The notes beneath the pieces were generated by a model. The model was not told where the DNA came from. It searched no databases and was given only the letters and a program-made list of their open reading frames with translations. Positions 1-6,452 of a DNA stretch of 7,414 nt are shown one piece after another. Numbering within the stretch: the first letter of the stretch is position 1; each line of letters begins with the position of its first letter. The position numbers were made by a program, and so were the translations under genes. Source of the DNA: an uncultured Pedobacter sp. (GTDB taxonomy: Bacteria; Bacteroidota; Bacteroidia; Sphingobacteriales; Sphingobacteriaceae); NCBI RefSeq assembly GCF_946479715.1, contig NZ_CAMLHF010000238.1, positions 1 through 7,414 on the forward strand. Reading direction: 5' to 3'.

Positions 1-1113
1 TTCTTCATTGCAATAACGATATGGATCTTCAAACAGCCCGAGCTTATATTTAGCCTCCAACACAAGGCGGCAGGCATTGTCAATTTGTTGTGTTTTTACT
101 TTGCCTTGCTGTACCGATTTTTTTAGTGTAGTTAAAAATCCTTCACCTACCATGTCCATATCAACTCCGGCATTTAACGATAAGGCAGATACTGCCTGTA
201 AATCACCCAAACCATGATCTATTAATTCGTTTACAGCGGTGTAGTCAGTAACAACGAAACCCTTAAAGCCCCATTGTTTACGCAACAAATCTGTCATTAA
301 CCACTTGTTAGCAGTAGCTGGTACACCATTTATATCATTAAACGATGTCATTACGCTTCCGGCACCAGCATCAATAGCAGCTTTATATGGAGGTAGATAT
401 TCATTATACATCCTGTCCAGACTCATATCCGTAGTGTTGTAATCTCTTCCAGCTTCTGCAGCACCATATAAAGCAAAGTGCTTAACACAAGCCATCATGG
501 TGTTGTATTTAGAAAGATCATCACCCTGATAACCTTTAATCATTGCTTTGGCAATTTGACTGCCTAAATAAGTATCCTCTCCCGATCCTTCAGAGATTCT
601 TCCCCATCTCGGGTCTCTTGATATATCAACCATTGGAGAAAAAGTCCAGTTAAGTCCATCAGCAGTAGCTTCAACAGCTGCTATACGTGCCGTTTTCTGG
701 ATAAGAGACATATCCCAGGTACAAGATAAGGCCAATGGGATAGGGAAGGTGGTTTTATACCCATGAATTACATCTTGTCCAAAAATGATTGGGATTTTAA
801 GCCTGCTTTCGTTTACAGCAATCTCTTGTGCCTTACGGATTTTTTGAGGTGTTGTAAAGCTAAACATACCACCTACCTCACCTTTTTTGATCTTACTTTC
901 AACATCTGTACTTACTACTGATCCTGTAGTTGCTTCCCCACCGGTTAGCAAATTGAGTTGCCCTATCTTTTCATCTAAAGTCATTTTAGACAATAGGCTG
1001 CTGATAAAAGCATTCATTTTTTGATCAGCAGTGGGAACTTTTTTTTTCTGTTGTGCAAATGTTGCACCGATGCAGAAAAACATAGACAAGAATAGTAAGT
1101 GAGATATTTTCAT
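1..1113 (-). CDS. bglX: GH3 beta-glucosidase, BglX-like, N-terminal half (3' end cut by window edge)
   Basis: This frame is open for 371 codons from an ATG at 1113 to the left edge with no stop, so it is the first half of a protein that is usually about 740-770 residues. Residues 1-20 form a Sec signal peptide with likely cleavage after A20 (TFA/QQ) and no lipobox, implying a periplasmic enzyme. The rest is the GH3 TIM-barrel domain: D114 in FGQDVIHG (sugar-binding position), K211-H212 in VKHFALYG followed by G222-R223-D224, and nucleophile candidate D290 in VVTDYTAV. The phrase AGRDYNTTDMS is close to E. coli BglX. The acid/base residue lies in the missing C-terminal domain. GH3 enzymes of this group release terminal glucose from beta-gluco-oligosaccharides; next to a GH144 gene the likely substrate is sophorose and longer beta-1,2-oligomers (inference). 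It starts 8 nt after the SGNH gene, so it is probably co-transcribed. Linkage specificity cannot be read from this half. Confidence 0.93.
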   Translation of the reverse strand, partial: MKISHLLFLSMFFCIGATFAQQKKKVPTADQKMNAFISSLLSKMTLDEKIGQLNLLTGGEATTGSVVSTDVESKIKKGEVGGMFSFTTPQKIRKAQEIAVNESRLKIPIIFGQDVIHGYKTTFPIPLALSCTWDMSLIQKTARIAAVEATADGLNWTFSPMVDISRDPRWGRISEGSGEDTYLGSQIAKAMIKGYQGDDLSKYNTMMACVKHFALYGAAEAGRDYNTTDMSLDRMYNEYLPPYKAAIDAGAGSVMTSFNDINGVPATANKWLMTDLLRKQWGFKGFVVTDYTAVNELIDHGLGDLQAVSALSLNAGVDMDMVGEGFLTTLKKSVQQGKVKTQQIDNACRLVLEAKYKLGLFEDPYRYCNEE

Positions 1114-1121
1114 TTTGTGTG

Positions 1122-1784
1122 TTATTTTTTTAAATAGGGTGTTATTTCTTTGATCCAGATGGCATAGCCTTCTGGTTTCATATGCAGCATGTCTTCTACA
1201 AATAGTTCTGGTCTTGGAGCACCGTTGCTGTCTAGCATTTTGGAGTTTACATCAATAAAAACTGCATTTTTTTGCTTACTGATGTACTCTTTTATCATGT
1301 TGTTTGCTTTGCTCACATTATCTGCAAACTTCATTCTTGAAGGACTCTGCTTCATAGAAATATATACGATGTTTGCTTTGGGAAGACCTTTACGAAGATT
1401 AGTATAAAACATCATAAATCTGTCGTACGTTTGCTCGGCACCAGCACCTGCTGCAATGTCATTTTCTCCACTATAAATTACCACTTGTTTAGGTTTGTAT
1501 GCGAATACAAGTTCGTTGATGTAATCATTAGCCTGCTCAAGTGTAGAGCCTCCAAAACCGCGATTAATCGCATGATAATCTTTAAAAACTGTCTCCAGAT
1601 CATTCCAACGTGTAAAAGAAGAACTGCCTACAAATACAACTTTGTTTTTGGCAGGCATTGATACACTGTCCTGATGTTTAAATTTTTGGATGTCGTTCCA
1701 AAAAGGTTTCTCCTGCGCAAATGAGTTAACAGACAGACTTACCAGTAATACAAAAAGCAGACGGAAATAGAAGTGATGTTTCAT
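1122..1784 (-). CDS. Secreted SGNH/GDSL-type hydrolase, putative carbohydrate esterase
   Basis: This is a 220-residue protein with a Sec signal peptide (hydrophobic core about residues 8-20, likely cleavage after SFA at A23). The mature part is one SGNH domain with all four blocks: block I VFVGSSSFTRW (nucleophile candidate S55, the usual Asp of GDS replaced by Ser), block II NRGFGGST (oxyanion Gly around 76-78), block III SGENDI (N108) and block V DMLHMKPEGY (D198 and H201). The fold covers lipases, acetyl-xylan esterases and other deacylases; family size and PUL context suggest removal of acyl groups from the imported glycan in the periplasm, but the substrate is unknown. Beta-1,2-glucans of rhizobia and Brucella are known to carry succinyl and related ester groups, so a de-esterifying role would fit (inference). 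It begins 14 nt after the GH43-like gene and ends 8 nt before GH3. The leader is A-rich with no Shine-Dalgarno sequence, as is normal in Bacteroidota. Confidence 0.9.
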   Translation of the reverse strand: MKHHFYFRLLFVLLVSLSVNSFAQEKPFWNDIQKFKHQDSVSMPAKNKVVFVGSSSFTRWNDLETVFKDYHAINRGFGGSTLEQANDYINELVFAYKPKQVVIYSGENDIAAGAGAEQTYDRFMMFYTNLRKGLPKANIVYISMKQSPSRMKFADNVSKANNMIKEYISKQKNAVFIDVNSKMLDSNGAPRPELFVEDMLHMKPEGYAIWIKEITPYLKK

Positions 1785-1798
1785 AATGTTTTATTTTT

Positions 1799-3550
1799 CT
1801 AATTAACTTTGGCAACCTCTGTTTTTTGAGAGACACCGCTCTCATTGATTGCTTCAATGCTAAAATAGTAAGTTTTATTTTTGTCCATCCCTTTATACCA
1901 GTATTCATTGGTATTATATATCATGATGCAGTTGTACAGTTTATCAGGTTCAGTGCCTATATAAATGTTGTAAGCGTAAGCTTCTTCAACAGGTGCCCAT
2001 TTTAACCATGCACTACGTTTGTCTTTTTCGGTTCTTAATACAACAAAATCTTTTACACTTTTTGGTGCCGACTGATTACCATTACCAAAAACCCTTAAAC
2101 CGCTAATAGCGAATTTACCTGTAGGCATGTGTATGTTTTCCAGTTTTATAAATCGTGCCTTAACCGGTTGTTCAAGCTCAACATAATCATGAGGAACATC
2201 AGTTTTATTTGTGCTTTTATCCTTTAAAATTTTCCATTTTACACCATCTGCAGAATACCACAGTTTGTATTGATGATAAATGTCTTGTCGTTTGCCAAGG
2301 AACTCAGCATCCTGATCTGCATAGTTAATCTGTACCGCATTTACTGTGGACACGTCACCAAGATCAGTTTGAATCCATTCCCCTTTATTTCCTGTTTTTG
2401 CACTCCAATAAGTTTTAATGCTTTCATCAACAGCGTTGTTGGCATAGTACGATCCAAGTGTTGATGATACAGCTACAGGCTTGTTATAGTTTAACAACAT
2501 CCATCCGGTAAAACCGCTTTTTAAATGATCCTGAGCTTCAGTTGGTAAGTAATGAGGATAATCGCCAAAGGCAGCATCCATGTACATTACATCATCCTTA
2601 TCGAATCCGGCTGGCCAAATACCAAGGCGACGCTCGAAATTGTTTTTTACGGAGATAGCAATAGTAGAAACATGCCAATAGTTTTTCCATTTATCCTGAT
2701 AAGTAGCACCATGACCTGCACCACGGGCAAAGCCACCTGGCTTCCATGAAAAAGGAGTAGATTGATGTTCAAATGGTCCTAAAGGAGTAGGCCCAACAGC
2801 AACACCATCAGCATAGCCGCTAAATTCTGTACCCGGTGCTCCATATTGAAGGTAGTACTTACTGTTGTGCTTTGTTACCCAGGCACCCTCCATAAATGGA
2901 TCTAAAAAGGTATTGTCCAAATATTCTCCAAACCGTTGCCATCCAAACCGTTCCGGATTTAGCAAGAGTAATTCTTTACGGGTGCCTATTGGTTCAAAAG
3001 TTTTTCGGTTTAACTCAATGCCATAAAGGGGGTAGCTATTGCTGCTACCATTGTACATGTATAGCTTGCCGTCGTCATCAACAAAATGAGCAGGATCCCA
3101 TCCGCCAATCTCAAATTCATGAACAGCTTCTTTCCATTCATTGTTTTTAGGATCTGTACTCATCCATATCGGGAAATTTTTAGAGTAGGTAGAACCGAAA
3201 ACAAGCATCGTATCTCCCTGCACCCATACCGATGGAGCACAAAGATCATCATAAACCGTATGCTCCGGTCTTAAAAAGTTTTTAGAAACGAATTTCCAGT
3301 TATACATATCGCTGCTCCACCAATAACCCCACTGATTGGTAGAAAACAGGTAATAATCTCCTTTATAGGTTACAATAACAGGATCAGCGGTAGCTCTGTG
3401 TTTTCCTTGTTCAGCAAAATTAGGAATAGGAGTATAGCCATAATCCAGGTTGATTGGATTACAATAAGTTAATTGTTTTTTTTGAGCAAATGCGCCTATG
3501 CTTAGGGTAAGCATCAGCAACATTGAAATATATATATTCTTCGTCATCAT
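1799..3550 (-). CDS. GH43-like five-bladed beta-propeller glycosidase with discoidin (F5/8 C) and FN3-like domains
   Basis: This 583-residue protein has a Sec signal peptide (likely cleavage after A22, AFA/QKK). Residues about 28-340 look like a GH43 catalytic propeller with an intact acid triad: D56 in TADPVIV (base), D152 in GGWDPAHFVDDDG (pKa modulator) and E221 in MEGAWVTK (general acid). H280 in GAGHGATY matches the central His of many GH43 enzymes. Residues about 355-490 resemble an F5/8 type C (discoidin) carbohydrate-binding domain, with typical WIQTDLG and ARFIKLE stretches. Residues about 497-583 look like a fibronectin III domain. GH43 members mostly remove arabinofuranosyl, xylosyl or galactosyl units, none of which is a recognised part of plain beta-1,2-glucan, so the substrate here is open. 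The start codon directly follows the GH144 stop with no spacer; a second ATG follows at once (M2) and either could be used. Subfamily cannot be assigned by eye. Confidence 0.85.
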   Translation of the reverse strand: MMTKNIYISMLLMLTLSIGAFAQKKQLTYCNPINLDYGYTPIPNFAEQGKHRATADPVIVTYKGDYYLFSTNQWGYWWSSDMYNWKFVSKNFLRPEHTVYDDLCAPSVWVQGDTMLVFGSTYSKNFPIWMSTDPKNNEWKEAVHEFEIGGWDPAHFVDDDGKLYMYNGSSNSYPLYGIELNRKTFEPIGTRKELLLLNPERFGWQRFGEYLDNTFLDPFMEGAWVTKHNSKYYLQYGAPGTEFSGYADGVAVGPTPLGPFEHQSTPFSWKPGGFARGAGHGATYQDKWKNYWHVSTIAISVKNNFERRLGIWPAGFDKDDVMYMDAAFGDYPHYLPTEAQDHLKSGFTGWMLLNYNKPVAVSSTLGSYYANNAVDESIKTYWSAKTGNKGEWIQTDLGDVSTVNAVQINYADQDAEFLGKRQDIYHQYKLWYSADGVKWKILKDKSTNKTDVPHDYVELEQPVKARFIKLENIHMPTGKFAISGLRVFGNGNQSAPKSVKDFVVLRTEKDKRSAWLKWAPVEEAYAYNIYIGTEPDKLYNCIMIYNTNEYWYKGMDKNKTYYFSIEAINESGVSQKTEVAKVN

Positions 3551-4903
3551 CTACAAATTGGGACTTGTGAATCCTAAGGTTTTAAGACCTCTTTTTACAT
3601 CAGGGCTACTCATAAATAATTTCCACAATAAGCCGCTGCGGTAGTTTTCAATCATAACAATGATTGGCCCCTGATCTATAGCAAGGTGAGATTTTGCATA
3701 CCAGTTTTTTTCTTCGCTAAAGGCATCAACAAAACCATATTCGCTCCATAGTTTGTCGCCTTTATCATAATAAAAATGTTTTAGCGCTTCCATTGAATAT
3801 TCTGGGGTATAAGGGAAGGCAGATAAAGCTGCAGTTGGTGTAATTACCCCAAGGTCTTCCGTTGGCGAATGAGCTGCGTAGCCACCCCAGCTATCACTGG
3901 CAGTTAAGCCCCAGCTATTGGTACCGTAGCCTTTGTATTTTTTAGGGTTTTCTATACAGTAAGCTCTATTAATGAGCGTATGATTTTTATTCTGCTCCCA
4001 ATAATCCGCATTATTGTCTTTTAATCCACGCGGATCTAAACCCAGGAATGAATAATGTGAAAAGAATAACGGACCTCCGTAATCAAAGCCTAATGGCAGT
4101 GTAATACCATTAAATTTACGGCCATTAAAGAAGGTGTTGTTATTTGCGTAACCATCGTCGTAAACGCGTTTGTTGATAGGGAATTTTGGTGATGATGCTG
4201 CCATCACATAAGTAATCAAGCACTCATTCCATCCCTTAATCTGATGGTTCATGCTCCAGCCATTGTTAGGGCTCCAGTGCCAGTAAAGAACATTCTGATT
4301 TTGAGTGAACCAGTTCCATTCAATACCTTCCCACATCCATAATATTTTATTTCTGATGTCGTTTTCGACAGGATTATCTGCAGTATAATACTGACGGGCA
4401 GTTAATAAACCTTGAAACAATAAAGAAGTTTCAACGATATCTGCACCATCATCTTTTGGGCTAAAGCGGATTACTTTTCCGGTTTCGCCATTTAACCAAT
4501 GAGGGAAAGCACCATGAAACATATCTGCTTTCCATAAAAAGTCTACAATTTTTTTTGTGCGTTCAGCAGCTTGTTCACGAGTAATGAATTTACGCTCGGC
4601 TGCTACTATCATAGCCATAACGCCAAAACCGGTACCGCCAGTTGTAACTACCTCATCGCCGTAGTCAAATGATCGGTTACTGCGTTCGCGCGCCATGCCG
4701 CTAACAGGGTGTCCAAAATCCCAGAAGTATCTGAAAGTTTGTTTTTGTACCAGATCAAGAAGCTGATCATCGGTAAGGTTTTTTTTAATGGAGAGGTCAG
4801 CCGTTATTTTATTGCTTTTTTTTTGCCCCCGCACAGGATTTGTAAATAGAGCAAAAACTAATGAAAATATTAGGAGGATTGAAAAGTGACTGATTTTTAT
4901 CAT
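3551..4903 (-). CDS. GH144-type endo-beta-1,2-glucanase (glucoamylase-like domain family)
   Basis: This 450-residue protein has a signal peptide (hydrophobic core about residues 7-20, likely cleavage near G26/Q27) and no lipobox, so it is probably periplasmic. The mature part is a single (alpha/alpha)6-barrel type domain. Family-typical stretches are TFRYFWDFGHP (56-66), TTGGTGFGVMAM (87-98), GAFPHWLNG (131-139), PKDDGADIVETS (149-160), GWNECLITY (224-232), the GTNSWGLTASD region (327-337) and ENYRSGLLWKLF near the C-terminus. The acidic cluster D151, D155, E158 and the separate E227 have the spacing I recall for the pocket residues of the characterised Chitinophaga GH144 enzyme. GH144 cuts linear beta-1,2-glucan internally to sophorose and short oligosaccharides. 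The second half matches what Pfam calls a glucoamylase-like domain, so automatic annotation as glucoamylase is likely and misleading. It lies 55 nt downstream of susD, behind a hairpin, and abuts the GH43-like gene. Exact linkage specificity is inferred from family only. Confidence 0.87.
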   Translation of the reverse strand: MIKISHFSILLIFSLVFALFTNPVRGQKKSNKITADLSIKKNLTDDQLLDLVQKQTFRYFWDFGHPVSGMARERSNRSFDYGDEVVTTGGTGFGVMAMIVAAERKFITREQAAERTKKIVDFLWKADMFHGAFPHWLNGETGKVIRFSPKDDGADIVETSLLFQGLLTARQYYTADNPVENDIRNKILWMWEGIEWNWFTQNQNVLYWHWSPNNGWSMNHQIKGWNECLITYVMAASSPKFPINKRVYDDGYANNNTFFNGRKFNGITLPLGFDYGGPLFFSHYSFLGLDPRGLKDNNADYWEQNKNHTLINRAYCIENPKKYKGYGTNSWGLTASDSWGGYAAHSPTEDLGVITPTAALSAFPYTPEYSMEALKHFYYDKGDKLWSEYGFVDAFSEEKNWYAKSHLAIDQGPIIVMIENYRSGLLWKLFMSSPDVKRGLKTLGFTSPNL

Positions 4904-4915
4904 GTGCTTGTAACT

Positions 4916-4950
4916 AAAAAAGGTTGCTGCTTTGACAGGAGCAACCTTTT
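4916..4950 (-). terminator. Rho-independent terminator or attenuator between susD and the GH144 gene
   Basis: On the minus strand an 11-bp perfect stem (arm AAAAGGTTGCT at 4950-4940, arm AGCAACCTTTT at 4928-4918) encloses an 11-nt loop (4939-4929) and runs into a six-T tract (4921-4916). It starts 8 nt after the susD stop codon and ends 12 nt before the GH144 start codon. This is the shape of an intrinsic terminator. Because the downstream enzyme genes have no obvious promoter of their own, it is best read as a partial terminator that lets most transcripts stop after susCD and a fraction continue. It may also sit partly within the ribosome footprint of the GH144 start. An alternative role as an RNA processing or stability hairpin cannot be excluded. 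Confidence 0.75.
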
Positions 4951-4958
4951 AAATTGAA

Positions 4959-6440
4959 TTAATTATAACCGGGGTTTTGCTTTAATAAACCACCACTTTG
5001 GTCTATTTCGGTTGAAGGAATTGGCCAAACTTCATTTTTGTTAGCTTTCCATCCTTTTGGACCAAACACTTGAAGTGCACGGCCCTGACGAATTACATCG
5101 AAGTAACGGTCACTTTCCATTGCCAACTCCACTTGTCGTTCGTGCCAGATTGCTTCTTTTAATGCTGTTTTATCACTGGTTGTCACGTCTGGCAGAATCG
5201 CTGCATTAGTTCCTCGCGCACGTTTTCTTACACGATTTAATGATGTCTTGGCAAGCGTTGGGTTTCCAAGTTCATTGGCGGCTTCTGCGTTCATCAAGAG
5301 TATGTCTGCAAATCTCAGGATACGAATGTTTTGTTGAGCGCCTTCATTAAATCCGGATACACGCATTCCAAATGGCACATATGATTTTTGATTATATCTC
5401 TCATTTGGTACAGTGTTAGGAATAACGTCTCCCTGAGGAGTAGTCTCGCCTTTAAAAATAATGGTTGCGTCTCTTCTTGGATCGCCGGTTTCAAAGGCAT
5501 TAGCCAAAGCTTCTGAAGGTGTATTGAATCCCCATCCGCCTCCCGCAACACCTGCAACACCTTGTACCTGACTGTATTGTGAGGTTGATGCTGCAGCATT
5601 ACCGGGCAACAATTCGCATTGGATCTCGAACACAGATTCAACGTTGTTCTCGTTTTCCGTTCTGAATCCTTTTTCGAAATCTGGAAAAAGATCATAACCT
5701 AATCCCATAACCTGGTTGGTTAGCGATAACACCTGATCCCATTTTTGCTGGTACATTGCTGCTTTGGCCATCATCCCTAAAGCGGCACCCTTTGTTGCTC
5801 TGCCAAGCTCGGCTGCCCCGTAAGTAGTTGGCAGAACTGCAGCTGCTTCTGTCAGATCTTTTTCGATTTGAGCATATACCTCTTCTTTGGTGGATTGAGG
5901 CATGTTGTACTCGGTAGCGTCTTTAGGAACATGAAGTCTTAAAACCACATTTCCATAGGCACGTACAAGTCTGAAATAAGAGTATGCCCGTATAAACTTG
6001 GCCTCAGCTAAGTAACGTTCTTTTAAGTTAGCGTCCATTTCTATATTTGGGACATTATCCAATACCTGATTAGAAAGATTAATGTTTTGGTATTGACCTG
6101 TCCAGAAATCCTGTAGGGAACCTTGTGTTGAGGTTACGGTGAAATTATCATAAAGGTTAAAGAACGTTGCATCAGTAGGTGTACTTCCTTTATCAGCCTC
6201 ATCAGAACCAGTGCTTTCTATAACAATGGCATTAAATGCCACACTATTCCAGGTGCGCAATTGCGCATACATGGCGTTTACCCCTTTTAAGGCATCTTCT
6301 GGTGTTTTCCAGAATTGAACAGCAGGCTGCTGAGCCTGTGGGGGAACATTTAGGAATTCTTTTTTACAGGAGGTCGTAAACAGCATTACACTTAAAGCTG
6401 CCGCTGCGAAGCAGGACTGTATATTTATATGTGTTTTCAT
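4959..6440 (-). CDS. susD-like: SusD/RagB-family outer-membrane glycan-binding lipoprotein
   Basis: The chosen ATG at 6440 gives 493 residues. An upstream in-frame TTG at 6446 would add two residues but is the weaker start. The N-terminus has a hydrophobic segment ending in LFTTSC, making C25 the likely lipidated residue, followed by KKEFLNVPP, which is typical of SusD lipoproteins exported to the cell surface. Recognisable SusD parts are the early FWKTPEDALKGVNAMYAQL helix, the TPR-like helices around AEAKFIRAYSYFRLVRAYG, and the C-terminal RagB/SusD region with RFADILLMNAEAANELG, LNRVRKRARG, AIWHERQVELAMESDRYFDVIR and the terminal VWPIPSTEID...QNPGYN. Length is within the usual 480-600. The protein forms the lid over the SusC barrel and binds the glycan; the ligand (beta-1,2-glucan by context) is inference. 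It starts 12 nt after the SusC stop. A terminator-like hairpin follows its stop codon. Confidence 0.96.
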   Translation of the reverse strand: MKTHINIQSCFAAAALSVMLFTTSCKKEFLNVPPQAQQPAVQFWKTPEDALKGVNAMYAQLRTWNSVAFNAIVIESTGSDEADKGSTPTDATFFNLYDNFTVTSTQGSLQDFWTGQYQNINLSNQVLDNVPNIEMDANLKERYLAEAKFIRAYSYFRLVRAYGNVVLRLHVPKDATEYNMPQSTKEEVYAQIEKDLTEAAAVLPTTYGAAELGRATKGAALGMMAKAAMYQQKWDQVLSLTNQVMGLGYDLFPDFEKGFRTENENNVESVFEIQCELLPGNAAASTSQYSQVQGVAGVAGGGWGFNTPSEALANAFETGDPRRDATIIFKGETTPQGDVIPNTVPNERYNQKSYVPFGMRVSGFNEGAQQNIRILRFADILLMNAEAANELGNPTLAKTSLNRVRKRARGTNAAILPDVTTSDKTALKEAIWHERQVELAMESDRYFDVIRQGRALQVFGPKGWKANKNEVWPIPSTEIDQSGGLLKQNPGYN

Positions 6441-6452
6441 ATTCAAAGTCAG

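Noticed and set aside
1726..1908. 60-codon minus-strand frame spanning the GH43-like/SGNH junction
   Set aside because: It overlaps the end of one strong gene and the signal peptide of the next in another frame, with no recognisable protein features.
1189..3274. Several plus-strand open frames of 60-84 codons
   Set aside because: All are antisense to strong minus-strand coding genes, are Cys/Ile-rich as expected of shadow frames, and have no supporting leader or domain.
4904..4958. Internal promoter for the enzyme genes in the susD-GH144 gap
   Set aside because: No convincing TTG plus TAnnTTTG pair is visible and most of the gap is taken up by the hairpin.
5315..5695. 126-codon open frame inside susD on the same strand
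   Set aside because: It lies wholly in a different frame of a clear SusD gene, has no domain or signal features, and contains SusD codons read out of frame.
6441..6446. TTG start for the SusD-like gene at 6446
   Set aside because: An ATG two codons downstream (6440) gives a normal short lipoprotein signal and a 12-nt gap after SusC; the TTG adds only two residues and no feature supports it.
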